Source: Bifidobacterium santillanense (GTDB lineage: Bacteria > Actinomycetota > Actinomycetes > Actinomycetales > Bifidobacteriaceae). From it: a stretch of DNA of 64,000 nucleotides. The stretch's first letter is position 1; every line of letters begins with the position of its first letter. The position numbers were made by a program, and so were the translations under genes. A model generated the notes under the pieces. That model did not search any database. It was not told the DNA's origin and saw only the letters and a list, made by a program, of their open reading frames with translations. Shown here in pieces: positions 9,324 through 18,320 of this stretch. The stretch lies in NCBI RefSeq assembly GCF_018555385.1, contig NZ_JAFEJS010000009.1:1-64000 (forward strand). Reading direction: 5' to 3'.

Positions 9324-10445
9324 TCAGTTGGTGGTGCCGGTGGAGCCGCTCGTGGAGCCCGAGGAGGAGCCGGTGGAGCCGCTCGTGGAACCCGACGTGG
9401 ATCCGGAGGAACCCGTCGAGCCGGAGGAGCCGGTGCCGGTGGAGCCGCTCGTGGAGCCCGAGCCGGTGGAGCCGCTGGACTCGCTCGAGGAGCTGCCGGT
9501 GGAGCCGGACGTGGAGCCCGAGCCGGTGGAGCCGCTGGATTCGCTCGAGCTTGAGTTCGAGCCGCTCGAGGAGCCGGAGGTGGAGCCGCTGGATTCGCCG
9601 GAGGAGCTGCCGGTGGAACCGGACGTGGACGAATCGCTCGAATCATTGGAATCGGTAGTGCCGCCCGACTCGTTCGAATCGGCGTCTTCCGAGGTCGAAC
9701 CGGTGCCGTCGTGGCCCTTCATGTCGCCGGGCTTGTCCGGCGCGGTCGGCGTGGTGTCGTTGGACGAATCGTCGGTCGTGTCGTTGTCGTTCGTCGTGGT
9801 CGTCTGCGTGGTGGTGGTCGGACGGACCACGTCGCGCACGACCGTGTCGGTGCCGTTGCCGTTGGTGAACAGCAGCACCAGACCGGCTGCGAAGGCCACG
9901 CCGATCAGACCGGAGACGACGGACACGATGATCGCCATGCGCTTCGGATCGATGCGGCGGGTACGCTTGCGGCGGATCTCGTCGACCGTGTAGGTGCTGG
10001 TGTTCGTGGCCGGCAGACCGCGCTTGTCGGCGGTCGGGGCGTTCGAGCTGACCGAACGCGGGGCGCGCGCGGCGCCGGCGGCAGCGGCGATGATGGTCGT
10101 CGCGTCGGCGTCGAGGGCATCGGAGGAATCGGACTGCGACGCGCCGTCGCCGGAATCGGCGGTCTTCGCGGCGACCGAGGCGTCGGCTCCGCCTTCGTCG
10201 GTCGCGCCGTCGGCCGTCTTCTCGTCATCCGACGAGCCGCCCGGGGCGATGGCCTGCAGCTTCTCGCCGGAGGCCTCGAGCACGTTCTTGTAGACGTTGG
10301 AAGCCACCGTGGAGATGATGTAACTGGCGGCGGCGCCGATCACCGAGCCGCCGACGCCGATTTTCGCCGATAACAGGAACGAGGTGACCGCGGCGAGCGA
10401 ACCCGCCACGATCTGGGAAATGGAAAGACCTTTAATAAACTTCAT
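9324..10445 (-). CDS. membrane protein with long Ser/Gly/Thr-rich C-terminal tail
   Basis: 373 aa from the ATG at 10445 (MKFIKGLSIS); an upstream in-frame ATG at 10493 is possible but neither start has a clear ribosome binding site. The N-terminus has one or two hydrophobic segments (QIVAGSLAAVTSFLL, GGSVIGAAASYIIST). A charged Asp/Ala-rich linker follows, then a basic RRKRTRRIDPKR segment and a transmembrane helix (IIVSVVSGLIGVAFAAGLVLLF, about residues 172-193). The last 120 or so residues are almost only S, G, T with D/E/N near the start, ending STSGSTGTTN. I do not recognise the family. The layout suggests an anchored protein whose tail lies outside the membrane, perhaps a cell-wall spacer. 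No LPXTG motif. Confidence 0.7.
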   Translation of the reverse strand: MKFIKGLSISQIVAGSLAAVTSFLLSAKIGVGGSVIGAAASYIISTVASNVYKNVLEASGEKLQAIAPGGSSDDEKTADGATDEGGADASVAAKTADSGDGASQSDSSDALDADATTIIAAAAGAARAPRSVSSNAPTADKRGLPATNTSTYTVDEIRRKRTRRIDPKRMAIIVSVVSGLIGVAFAAGLVLLFTNGNGTDTVVRDVVRPTTTTQTTTTNDNDTTDDSSNDTTPTAPDKPGDMKGHDGTGSTSEDADSNESGGTTDSNDSSDSSTSGSTGSSSGESSGSTSGSSSGSNSSSSESSGSTGSGSTSGSTGSSSSESSGSTGSGSTSGSTGTGSSGSTGSSGSTSGSTSGSTGSSSGSTSGSTGTTN

Positions 10446-10667
10446 CAGAGTAGAAAATAGCCGGTCGGATGAGGGAACGCCCGGGACATTCATGAAATAT
10501 GCCGAATACTTTCATGGATGTGTGTAAATCTCCACATATCGGCCGACACTACGGAGCGGACGGGGTCGGAGGAGCGCCGGCTCCCGTCCGCTCCGGCCCG
10601 CTCCGACCTCTCGACGACGTAGTCGAACCGGCTCCTCCGCGGCCGGGAAGTCCCGGACGGCAAGGCA

Positions 10668-11603
10668 TCAGTTGCGGTGCAGCGAATGCCTCGTCGGCTT
10701 GATGACGGACAGCAGCACGGCCGCGAAGATCAGCGCGAAGCCGACCAACGAGCTCCACGTGATGCGCTCGCCCCAGAACAGGGCCGAGAACGAGACCGCG
10801 AACAGACTCTCCGTGCACATGATGATCGACGCCTGCGAGGGCGGCACGTGCGCCAGACCGATGTTCTGCATGATCTGCGCCGCCATCGTGGCGCCGAGGA
10901 ACAGGTACAGCACGCTCGCCACCACCGACGGCGCCAGCCATCCGGAGTTCGGCATGGGCTCGGTGAACACCGCCCCGACCAAAAACAGGACGCCGGCCAC
11001 GGCGAACTGCACGAACGTCACGGCGATCGGGTCGAAGCGCTTGGTGTATACGCCGAGACACGTCAGATTGAACGAGAAGACGACCGCGGTCGCGATCGTC
11101 AGCCAGTCGCCGACCGACAGGGACAATGACGCCCCGTCCTTGAGCGAGACGAAGCCGACACCGACCAGACAGATCGCGCCGGCGACCAGATTGACCGCCT
11201 TCGGCCGCACCTTGGACACGATCCACGTGGCGAACGGCGTGAGCACGCAGTACGCGGCCGTCAGGAACGCGCTTCGGCCCGGCTCGATGGTCTGCAGGCC
11301 GATGGTCTGCGTGACCATCGTGCCCCAGTAGGTCAATCCCACCACGAGCGCCGGAACGATGATCGACGGTCTGAGGAACGGTACGATGTGCCGGTGGAAC
11401 AGGGCCAGCATGCACAGGCACGCGCCCACCATGCGCAGTCCCATCAACCACTGCGGCGGGATGGCCTCCATCGCGAATTTGGCGAGCAGATAGCTGCCGC
11501 CCCACAGCGCGGCGCAGGAGAGCAGCATCAGACGCGCGAGGTTCGGCGGGAAGGAGCGCGACCAGCGACTGCGCAACGCGCCGATTCGTTCTGCCAGACC
11601 CAT
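10668..11603 (-). CDS. EamA/DMT-superfamily transporter
   Basis: 311 aa with about ten hydrophobic helices in two EamA repeats. Typical phrases are AALWGGSYLLAKFAMEAIPP, LRMVGACLCMLALF, GRSAFLTAAYCVLTPFATWIV and SIIMCTESLFAVSFSALFWGERIT. These are inner-membrane drug/metabolite exporters or permeases; the substrate is unknown. The ATG at 11603 gives an N-terminus starting directly before the first helix; the open frame continues 53 codons upstream with non-family-like sequence. Monocistronic, with a PPOX-family gene divergent. Confidence 0.85.
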   Translation of the reverse strand: MGLAERIGALRSRWSRSFPPNLARLMLLSCAALWGGSYLLAKFAMEAIPPQWLMGLRMVGACLCMLALFHRHIVPFLRPSIIVPALVVGLTYWGTMVTQTIGLQTIEPGRSAFLTAAYCVLTPFATWIVSKVRPKAVNLVAGAICLVGVGFVSLKDGASLSLSVGDWLTIATAVVFSFNLTCLGVYTKRFDPIAVTFVQFAVAGVLFLVGAVFTEPMPNSGWLAPSVVASVLYLFLGATMAAQIMQNIGLAHVPPSQASIIMCTESLFAVSFSALFWGERITWSSLVGFALIFAAVLLSVIKPTRHSLHRN

Positions 11604-11831
11604 GGCGACAACCTCGTTTCCTTCCGCTTCCATGACGACATACATACGATACGGCCGCGCGGGCCGCGACATGCTCGGGACGGATGCGCGTGGTGCATGG
11701 GATGGCTCCTTGTCGGACCGCCTGAAGGTGAGCATGCTCACAGCGCAGTTTCGCCATGTCATGCGGCGGATCGAGGGCCGATTGGGTAAGGTGGTGCAAG
11801 GATACCTACGTCATGTCGAAAGGATGTCACT

Positions 11832-12236
11832 ATGGCAACGCTCACCGATGAGATGAAGACCTTCATCGAGAACAACCTGGGTTGGGTCTCCACCGTCTCC
11901 AAGGACGGTCAGCTCGACCTCGGTCCGAAGATGTCGCTGTTCGTGCTGGACGACAACCACATCGCCTACCACGAGCGCACCGCCGGCCAGGCCTACGAGA
12001 ACCTCAAGGACGGCTCCCCGCTGGTCATCGCCTTCGCGAACCTCGCCGAGAAGAAGGGCTACCGCTTCCGCGGCAACGTCACCCTGCACACCGACGACGC
12101 GATCTACGAGGAGCAGGTCAAGGTCGCCGAGGAGAAGGGCACCAAGAAGCCGGCCGTGATCCCGGTCCTCGAGATCACCGAGATCCAGAACCTCGCCTCC
12201 GGCCCCACCGCCGGCAAGACCATCGTCAAGGACTGA
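11832..12236 (+). CDS. pyridoxamine 5'-phosphate oxidase-family protein
   Basis: 134 aa, small split-barrel flavin-binding fold. N-terminal pattern MKTFIENNLGWVSTVSKDGQLDLGPKMSLFVLDDNHIAYHER matches the FMN-binding family with the usual G-WVSTVSKDG strand; the GYRFRGNVTLH strand follows. Members bind FMN or F420 or act as flavoreductases; which one cannot be told here, and a true PdxH role is unlikely because the protein is short. AAAGGATG precedes the ATG. A strong hairpin terminator lies about 90 bp downstream. Confidence 0.85.
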   Translation: MATLTDEMKTFIENNLGWVSTVSKDGQLDLGPKMSLFVLDDNHIAYHERTAGQAYENLKDGSPLVIAFANLAEKKGYRFRGNVTLHTDDAIYEEQVKVAEEKGTKKPAVIPVLEITEIQNLASGPTAGKTIVKD

Positions 12237-12325
12237 TTTTTTGAGGCTTCCGAGTCCGTCCGGATCGGTTCCGTCGGCGACCTGCCGATAGGGAACGGAT
12301 CCTCCGGCCCGGTGAAGCCGCGATG

Positions 12326-12360
12326 CGAGGGCGGTCCTCCCCAGCGGAGGGCCGCCCTCG
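12326..12360 (+). terminator. terminator between convergent genes
   Basis: 15-bp stem with a single G-T pair (12326-12340 with 12346-12360), loop CCAGC. Between the PPOX-family gene (+) and the methyltransferase gene (-), so it may serve both. Confidence 0.8.
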
Positions 12361-12442
12361 TCGTATTCGACCGCCGTCGAGGTCGACCCGACGGATTCGA
12401 GATGATTCGAGCCGTTGCGGTCGTGCCGGTTGCCGTCCCGTC

Positions 12443-13981
12443 CTACGCCTTGCGGCACCTGATGACGAGATGTCGGCCATGCGCGTCGGTGGTGGCGAAG
12501 AGATAGACGTCGCCGCCGTCCTTGAGCTTGAGTTTTCTGCGCAGGGCGGCGACGGGAAGCGGGAAGTTGCGGGTCGCGATGTTCGCGTGCGTGAGCCCGT
12601 TGAGGGCGGTTTTGAGTTCCTTCCTGTTCATCGTGGCGATGCGTTCGATGACGAACGAACGACCGGGGAAATCCGCGACCGGCTCGGACGAGACGAACAG
12701 GTGACTGTTCGCCCCGATCCGGCGCACGCCGAAGCATGCGGACAGCTCGTCGAAGCATCCCGCCTTCATGATCGAGGCGTTCGGCTCGTACAGATACCGT
12801 GCATCGGGCAGGAGCCGTGCCTCGGATCCCGCGGAATGCGCCGTGCGCCGGTCACATCCCGCCTCCACCGTGGCCGATCCTATAGGAACGGACGTCCGGG
12901 AGCCGGAAACGGCTTCGGAAACGCCCGATACTGCGGAATCGGATGTCTGAGAGCCCGAAACGGCCCCGAGTGCGTCCGATCCCGCAGTATCGGACGTTTG
13001 ACGGGGTCGGATGGAGGCTGAAACGTCGGATACTGCGGAATCGGACGTTCCCGGGGTTCCGGGGGCCCCGAACACGAAGCGCTGGGCGTCGTTCACGCAG
13101 GTGACCCGCGGCTCGGCGTGCACGTCGCGTGCGACGACGAGCAGCAGCTCCTTGCACTCGTTGCCGGTGGAGACGATGTGCACCTCGGAGACGTGACCGG
13201 CGAAATCGTCGACGGTCTTGTGCCAGTCGAGCATCGGGGAGAGCTTGACCATCACATGCGGGGCCTTGGCGAGGAGACGGTCGAGCATGCCCAGCACGTC
13301 CGGTGTGCAGTCGGCGATCGCGTACGTGCGCGCGCCGTGCGCGTCGCGTCGCGCCGGATCGAGGAAGACCAGCGTCGCCTCCGGCATCGCGTCGAGGAAA
13401 TCCTCGGCGTCCGCGTTGACGACCTCGGCATGGGGCAGTCCCAGCGCGGGCATGTTGTGCTCCGCGATCGCGCACAGGTGCGGCTGTCGCTCCACGTAGA
13501 CCGCGCGGTCGAACGCGCGCGCCATGTACGAGAAATCCACGCCGAACCCGCCGGTCAGATCGACCAGCGTCGCGGGGAAGGGACGGGCGCCCACCGCGTC
13601 CACGCGGGGCGCATCCGTATCGGCCATGCCCGTGCCCGTCGCATCCGGGCAGACGCATCCGTTCGAAAACGAGTGCCCGGGCGTGCCCTGTGCACCGGAA
13701 CACATGGACCCGCCGACCAGACGTCGTGCCAGATCCGCCTTGTACCGCGCGGTGAACTCGGATGAACACTGCTCCATCGACAGGTGCGGCGGGTACCACA
13801 CGTCGTCGTGCGCGGCCCAGTCGGGCAGCTTCGTGCGGGCCGTCTGCCATCCGGCGATCTGCTCCAGCGCGACCGTCAGGTCGACGCCGTCGGGTCGTCC
13901 CGCGTGCAGCGCCAGCTCGCGCACGTCCTCGTCTCGGTGCGCGGCGACGAACGCGCGCGTCTCATCGGAAATCATCACCAT
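12443..13981 (-). CDS. SAM-dependent methyltransferase with THUMP-like C-terminal domain
   Basis: 512 aa. Residues 1-90 are helical (TKLPDWAAHDDVWYPPHLSMEQCSSE). A class I SAM-binding domain follows with VDLTGGFGVDFSYMA (about residues 136-150) and a later LVFLDPARRDAHGARTYAI block. The C-terminal end (TRNFPLPVAALRRKLKLKDGG...) matches the THUMP-like domain of this family. The substrate is probably RNA (inference). About residues 308-371 are an unusual Ser/Thr/Asp/Val repeat linker encoded by short DNA repeats (12872-13047). A Cys-rich stretch near residues 94-112 also looks like an insertion. Start at 13981 or at the third codon (13975); no clear ribosome binding site. Confidence 0.82.
   Translation of the reverse strand: MVMISDETRAFVAAHRDEDVRELALHAGRPDGVDLTVALEQIAGWQTARTKLPDWAAHDDVWYPPHLSMEQCSSEFTARYKADLARRLVGGSMCSGAQGTPGHSFSNGCVCPDATGTGMADTDAPRVDAVGARPFPATLVDLTGGFGVDFSYMARAFDRAVYVERQPHLCAIAEHNMPALGLPHAEVVNADAEDFLDAMPEATLVFLDPARRDAHGARTYAIADCTPDVLGMLDRLLAKAPHVMVKLSPMLDWHKTVDDFAGHVSEVHIVSTGNECKELLLVVARDVHAEPRVTCVNDAQRFVFGAPGTPGTSDSAVSDVSASIRPRQTSDTAGSDALGAVSGSQTSDSAVSGVSEAVSGSRTSVPIGSATVEAGCDRRTAHSAGSEARLLPDARYLYEPNASIMKAGCFDELSACFGVRRIGANSHLFVSSEPVADFPGRSFVIERIATMNRKELKTALNGLTHANIATRNFPLPVAALRRKLKLKDGGDVYLFATTDAHGRHLVIRCRKA
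12872..13047. repeat. cluster of about 22-bp repeats inside the methyltransferase gene
   Basis: CCGATACTGCGGAATCGGA-type units lie at 12925-12946 and 13025-13047, an inverted unit at 12974-12995 and a diverged one at 12872-12893. The units are partly palindromic (CCGAT...ATCGG). They encode the repeated TSD(S/T)A(V/G)S(D/G) in the protein, so the insertion stayed in frame. Confidence 0.7.
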
Positions 13982-14121
13982 GCCATTCTACGTGGGGCGA
14001 CCGCCCCGATCGGGGCCGAGGAGACATCGCCGACGAGACGGGGCGCGTGTGCCGGGCCGTGATGGCCGACGGATGTGGGAGACTGGACGCGGAACCGAGA
14101 ACCGTACGGAAGGGATCGACG

Positions 14122-14967
14122 ATGATCGACGAAGTGGTGATGCTCAGGCACGGGCGCACGAACTACAACCTGAACCGGCGTCTGCAGGGGCAGATCGACG
14201 TGCCGCTCGACATCGTCGGGCAATGGCAGGCCGACCAGTCCGGGCTCGCGCTCGCCGGCCGCTACTACTGGGCGAAGGTCGCCCGTCTCGCCGCGCATCC
14301 GGAGTACATCGCGCAGCCCGGTCCCGACGCGGCCGAACGCACCAGCATCGACGAGTACCGCGAGGCGCCCGCCGCCCGCAGACGGATGGTCGTCAGAAGC
14401 TCCGATCTGTTCCGCGCGCTCCAGACCGCGCACGCCTTCGCCGACCTCCTCGGCCTCGATGTCATCCCCGACGCGCGGTTGCGCGAGCGCAGCTTCGGCG
14501 CGTGGGAGGGCATGACCCGCGAGGAGATCAGGGAGTCGGACGCCGCCGCATACGACTCGTGGAAGAACCGTACCGGCGGCGAGCTCGCGTACGGCGTCGA
14601 AAGCCGCAGGGCGCTCGGCGCGCGAGGCGTGAAGGCGTTGCTCGACATCATCGCGGACCCGCGGTACGCGGACGACGTGCCCACGACGCTGATGATCGTC
14701 GGCCACGGATCGTGGATCGTCGCCACGATCAGCGAGCTGCTCGGCATCGATCCGGACGCGATGGACGCGCTCGGCGCGATGCGCAACGCCCACTGGAGCC
14801 GGCTCAGGGTGCGGTACACGGTCAACGGGCGGGCCGTCGATCCGCCGATGTGGGAGCTGCTGGAGCACAACCACGGCCCCGCGATCGCCGCCGAGGGCGA
14901 TTGGGAGAACGGTCCCGCCGACCTGCACGGGCCGCACATGCCCGAATGGACGCCGATCACCTGGTGA
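14122..14967 (+). CDS. histidine phosphatase (phosphoglycerate mutase superfamily)
   Basis: 281 aa. MLRHGRTNYNLNRRLQGQIDVPLD holds the RHG catalytic motif (about residues 8-18); RERSFGAWEGM and VGHGSWIVATI give the remaining pocket residues. Longer than the paralog at 422-1132, through an insert around residues 45-85, but sharing TGGELAYG, GARGVKAL and the C-terminal NAHWSRL...NHGPA. Phosphomonoesterase of unknown substrate. ATG 14122 is preceded by GGAAGGG at 7 nt; the larger open frame before it overlaps the divergent methyltransferase and is a shadow. Confidence 0.88.
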   Translation: MIDEVVMLRHGRTNYNLNRRLQGQIDVPLDIVGQWQADQSGLALAGRYYWAKVARLAAHPEYIAQPGPDAAERTSIDEYREAPAARRRMVVRSSDLFRALQTAHAFADLLGLDVIPDARLRERSFGAWEGMTREEIRESDAAAYDSWKNRTGGELAYGVESRRALGARGVKALLDIIADPRYADDVPTTLMIVGHGSWIVATISELLGIDPDAMDALGAMRNAHWSRLRVRYTVNGRAVDPPMWELLEHNHGPAIAAEGDWENGPADLHGPHMPEWTPITW

Positions 14968-15107
14968 GTCCGCATTCCGGAAGCGATCGTCCCCATCGTG
15001 GGCCGTGACGGTCCGTGACGTGGTCCGTGACGCGGCCGCGGCGGTGAATTCACGGTGAATTCGCGTCCGACGGCCGACCCGTGCGGGCGGTGCTCCCCAC
15101 GTGGGAC

Positions 15108-15113
15108 TAGACT
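15108..15113 (+). promoter_or_regulatory. possible -10 box for the CorA-like gene
   Basis: TAGACT about 100 bp before the ATG at 15210, in an otherwise G+C-rich stretch. No matching -35 seen. Confidence 0.35.
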
Positions 15114-15209
15114 TGTCGAGGTTTTCCCGTGGCGCCGACAGGGGCCGGCGCGAGGACGGGAACGGCCGGAGGACACGACGATAAGCGCAGCGGAAGGCGG
15201 GTGAAGACG

Positions 15210-16160
15210 ATGTTGAGGATGTTCAGCACCATGAATGGTCAGGTGGAACGCATCGACAAACCCGAGAACGGCTCCTGGCTGTGCCTGAGCGAGCCCACCG
15301 ACGTCGAGCTCGCCACCGTCGCCTCCGAGACCGGCGTCGACCTCGCCGACCTCAGGGCCCCGCTGGATGACGAGGAGAGGTCGCGCGTCGACGTCGAGGA
15401 CGACTACACGATGGTCATCGTCGACATCCCGACCGTCGAGGAGCGCGGCGGACGTGACTGGTACGAGACCATCCCGTTGTCGATCATCGTCACCGAGCAC
15501 CTCATCATCACCGTGTGCATGCAGGACACCCCGGTGCTCCACCCGTTCATGGAGGGCACGATCCGCGGGTTCAACACGTACATGCACTCGCGGTTCATCC
15601 TGCAGATCCTGTACCGCAACGCCACGATGTACCTGCGCTACCTGCGCATCATCGACCGCGAGAGCGACAAGCTCGAACTCAAGCTTCGCCATTCGATGCA
15701 GAACCGCGAGATCGTGATGCTCATGGAGCTGTCCAAGACCTTGGTCTACTTCACCACCTCCCTCAAATCGAACGAGATCGTGATGGAGAAGCTCAACACC
15801 CTGCAGCGCATCAAGCAGTACCCGGACGACGAGGACCTGCTCGACGACGTCATCACCGAGAACAAGCAGGCCATCGAGATGGCCAACATCTACAGCGGGG
15901 TCCTCGCGAACATGACCGACGCGTTCGCGTCGATCGTGTCCAACAACCTGAACAACGTGATGCGCATCTTCACGATCATCTCCATCACGCTGTCCATCCC
16001 CACGCTGATCTTCTCGATGTACGGCATGAACTTCCAGGAGGGCATGCTCGGCATGCCGCTGAGCGACAAGCCCTGGGGCTTCGCGGCCATCATCCTGATC
16101 TCCATCGTGCTGTCGATGGTCGTCACCTGGTTCCTCACCCGTTCGCGCATGTTCAAGTGA
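15210..16160 (+). CDS. CorA-family divalent cation transporter
   Basis: 316 aa. Long cytoplasmic N-terminal domain, an amphipathic helix (LKSNEIVMEKLNTLQRIKQY), and two C-terminal transmembrane helices. The signature YGMNF between them (about residue 271) forms the Mg2+/Co2+ selectivity loop of the CorA family. Ends in basic TRSRMFK, cytoplasmic. Likely magnesium uptake, but CorA-like proteins also move Ni, Co or Zn. Start chosen at ATG 15210; a GTG at 15201 and another at 15129 are in frame but give non-family N-termini or poor spacing. Confidence 0.9.
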   Translation: MLRMFSTMNGQVERIDKPENGSWLCLSEPTDVELATVASETGVDLADLRAPLDDEERSRVDVEDDYTMVIVDIPTVEERGGRDWYETIPLSIIVTEHLIITVCMQDTPVLHPFMEGTIRGFNTYMHSRFILQILYRNATMYLRYLRIIDRESDKLELKLRHSMQNREIVMLMELSKTLVYFTTSLKSNEIVMEKLNTLQRIKQYPDDEDLLDDVITENKQAIEMANIYSGVLANMTDAFASIVSNNLNNVMRIFTIISITLSIPTLIFSMYGMNFQEGMLGMPLSDKPWGFAAIILISIVLSMVVTWFLTRSRMFK

Positions 16161-16203
16161 CGGTCCCGATGACGGAGCTGACGGCGGCACGGGCGGTGCG
16201 GCG

Positions 16204-17082
16204 ATGAGCGCGGGACGCGTCGCGCCGGCCGTGCGCCGCGCCTGCGCCGCGGTGCTGGTCTCGGCGCTGACGGCCACTGCAGCCGGATGCGGCGGCGCCC
16301 CGGAGACGTTCATCCAGCCGGAGGGCCCCACCATCGCGATCGGCGTGGCCGCCGACGAACCGGGGCTCGCACGCTGGCACGACGGCACGTATGCGGGATT
16401 CGAGGTGGAGATCGCCCGGTACGTGGCCAAGAAGCTCGGCTACGCGAACAAGCAGATCGTCTTCAAGCAGGTGATGCCGTCCAACCGACTCGACCTGCTA
16501 GACGACGGGACCGTCGACATGGTCGTCGCCGGCATGCCGATGCCCGACGACGCGGACGCGGATTCGTCGGCTGACGGCGGCGCGGGAACGGACGGAACGT
16601 CCGACGACGGATCGGACGCCGTCGCCTACGCCGGACCGTATCTGACCGTCTCGCAGGGACTGCTCGTCCGTCCCGACGACGCCGGGACGATCACGGACGT
16701 CGCCGCCCTCGCCGGACGCGACGTGTGCGTGGTCGCCGGTTCCGGCGAATCGCTGCTCGCCGAACAGCCGAAGGCGAACACGCGCGAGCGCGACACGTAC
16801 CCGCAGTGCGTCACCGACCTGATGGTCGGCACGGCCGACGCCATCGCCGGCGACGACGTCGTGCTCGCCGGACTGGCGCGATCCCAGGGCGCGGGGCTGT
16901 CGCGACCGGTGAGCGGCGTCGCCTACGGCGGAACGCGGTATGGCGTCGCGCTGCCCGCCGGCGCCGACACCCTGGCGCAGAACGTCGAGGCGGCGCTCAA
17001 GGACATGCGCGAGGACGGCTCGTACGCGGCCGCCCTGCGTACGCTGCGGGCCGATACCGGCTGGCGGCCGGGCCGCACATAG
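16204..17082 (+). CDS. extracellular solute-binding lipoprotein (family 3 type)
   Basis: 292 aa. N-terminal signal with a lipobox ending in Cys (ALTATAAGCGG, Cys about residue 29), so membrane-anchored. The body resembles polar amino-acid binding proteins: PTIAIGVAADEPGLARWHDGTYAGFEVEIARYVAKKLGY and NRLDLLDDGTVDMVVAGM. An Asp/Ser/Gly-rich disordered insert of about 28 residues (after VVAGMPMPDD) interrupts the usual lobe and is atypical. No permease or ATPase is nearby, so it may act with a transporter elsewhere or as a sensor. Starts 43 bp after the CorA-like gene. Confidence 0.8.
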   Translation: MSAGRVAPAVRRACAAVLVSALTATAAGCGGAPETFIQPEGPTIAIGVAADEPGLARWHDGTYAGFEVEIARYVAKKLGYANKQIVFKQVMPSNRLDLLDDGTVDMVVAGMPMPDDADADSSADGGAGTDGTSDDGSDAVAYAGPYLTVSQGLLVRPDDAGTITDVAALAGRDVCVVAGSGESLLAEQPKANTRERDTYPQCVTDLMVGTADAIAGDDVVLAGLARSQGAGLSRPVSGVAYGGTRYGVALPAGADTLAQNVEAALKDMREDGSYAAALRTLRADTGWRPGRT

Positions 17083-17186
17083 GCCGCGCCGCCGCTCCCG
17101 AGCCTTCGATAGGATGGGAAGCCGGCTTCCGGCGGACCTCCGGACGCCGGACGATCATCGTACGGACACGGGATGGGAGAGAAACG

Positions 17187-18242
17187 ATGCGACGCGGGCC
17201 TTTGCAGGCGGGCGAGAAGGTGCAGTTCACCGACCGCAGGAACAAGAAGATCACCGACCAGCTGGTGCCGGGCGGCTCCACGCAGACCGAGCACGGCCTG
17301 ATCCTGCACGACGACGTGATCGGTTCGACCGAGGGCGTCGTCGTCACCACGGTCACGGCCAAGTGCGAGGCCCAGATCAACCAGCTGCATCCCGAGCGCG
17401 ACGCGTCCAAGCCGTGGAAGGCGGCGCGCGCGATCGGCGGATGGCAGTACGCGGTGATGCGTCCGCGTCTCGCCGACTACGTGCTCTCCATGCCCCGCGG
17501 CGCGCAGATCATGTACCCCAAGGACATCGCGCAGGTCATCCAGCTGGGCGACATCCGCACCGGCCACCGCGTGCTCGAATCCGGCGCCGGATCGGGCGCG
17601 ATGAGCCTCAATCTGCTCGATGCGGTGGGGGAGGGCGGCCGGCTCACCACCATCGAGATGCGTCCCGACTTCGCGCGCGTGGCCGAGGCCAACGCGACGG
17701 TCTACTACGGCCGCCGCCCGGAGTGGTGGGACCTGCGGACCGGCGACTTCGACTCGGTCGCCGCCGAGCTGCCGGAGCACCACTACGACCGCATCATGCT
17801 GGACATGCTCGATCCATGGAACCGTCTCGAGCAGGCGTACCGCGTGATCGCCCCCGGCGGCGTGCTCGTCGCCTACATCACCACCACCACGCAGATGAGC
17901 CGCATGGTCGAGGCTCTGCGCGAATCGGGCGTGTGGACCGAGCCGGCCGTGCAGGAGACGCTCGAACGCAGCTGGAAGGCGCAGGGCCTCGCGGTGCGTC
18001 CCGATCATCAGATGATCGGTCATACCGGCTTCCTCGTCGTCTCGCGCGCGATGGCCGAGGGCTTCACCGCGCTCAAGAAGCGCGAGCGCGCCACCAAGGA
18101 CACTGTCACCGACGTGGACGAGCTGACCGCCGAGGAGCGCGAGGCGCAGCTCGAGGACCTCGAACTGCGCGACATCTCCGACCGCAAGCTGCGCAAGGTG
18201 CTGCGCGATCTGGATCGCATGGTCGACGCGCTCGAATCCTGA
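17187..18242 (+). CDS. trmI: tRNA (adenine-58-N1)-methyltransferase
   Basis: 351 aa. The N-terminal beta domain ends near RPRLADYVLSMPRGAQIMYPKDIA, a TrmI hallmark; the SAM-binding motif VLESGAGSGAMSLNLLDAVG is at about residues 129-148; LDMLDPW lies in the catalytic pocket. Uses SAM to make m1A58 in the tRNA T-loop. The C-terminal tail is charged and helical (RKLRKVLRDLDRMVDALE) and longer than in many orthologs. In Actinobacteria trmI commonly precedes the proteasome-linked genes; those are not present here. ATG 17187 with GGGAGAG upstream. Confidence 0.93.
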   Translation: MRRGPLQAGEKVQFTDRRNKKITDQLVPGGSTQTEHGLILHDDVIGSTEGVVVTTVTAKCEAQINQLHPERDASKPWKAARAIGGWQYAVMRPRLADYVLSMPRGAQIMYPKDIAQVIQLGDIRTGHRVLESGAGSGAMSLNLLDAVGEGGRLTTIEMRPDFARVAEANATVYYGRRPEWWDLRTGDFDSVAAELPEHHYDRIMLDMLDPWNRLEQAYRVIAPGGVLVAYITTTTQMSRMVEALRESGVWTEPAVQETLERSWKAQGLAVRPDHQMIGHTGFLVVSRAMAEGFTALKKRERATKDTVTDVDELTAEEREAQLEDLELRDISDRKLRKVLRDLDRMVDALES

Positions 18243-18306
18243 TCGGGTGATCGGGAGCCGGCGCTTCCGGACGGGGGAGCGCCGGACGGGGGCATACGGG
18301 CGGGAC

Positions 18307-18312
18307 TATACT
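18307..18312 (+). promoter_or_regulatory. -10 box next to a likely leaderless start
   Basis: TATACT sits only 8 nt before the ATG at 18321, so transcription should begin at or within about two bases of the start codon. No Shine-Dalgarno is present. Confidence 0.6.
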
Positions 18313-18320
18313 TGACCATC

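Noticed and set aside
9330..9640. Regularly repeated DNA that might look like a CRISPR array
   Set aside because: Units are short, degenerate and in phase with codons, with no unique spacers of constant length and no cas genes nearby.
9166..9993. Plus-strand 275-codon frame with Val-Glu-Pro repeats
   Set aside because: It is the complement of the Ser/Gly/Thr tail of the minus-strand gene; the repeat makes both strands open. It lacks a ribosome site, and the minus-strand gene has a membrane helix and its own terminator.
16925..18023. Minus-strand frame opposite trmI
   Set aside because: Same shadow effect; trmI on the plus strand has clear motifs and a ribosome site.
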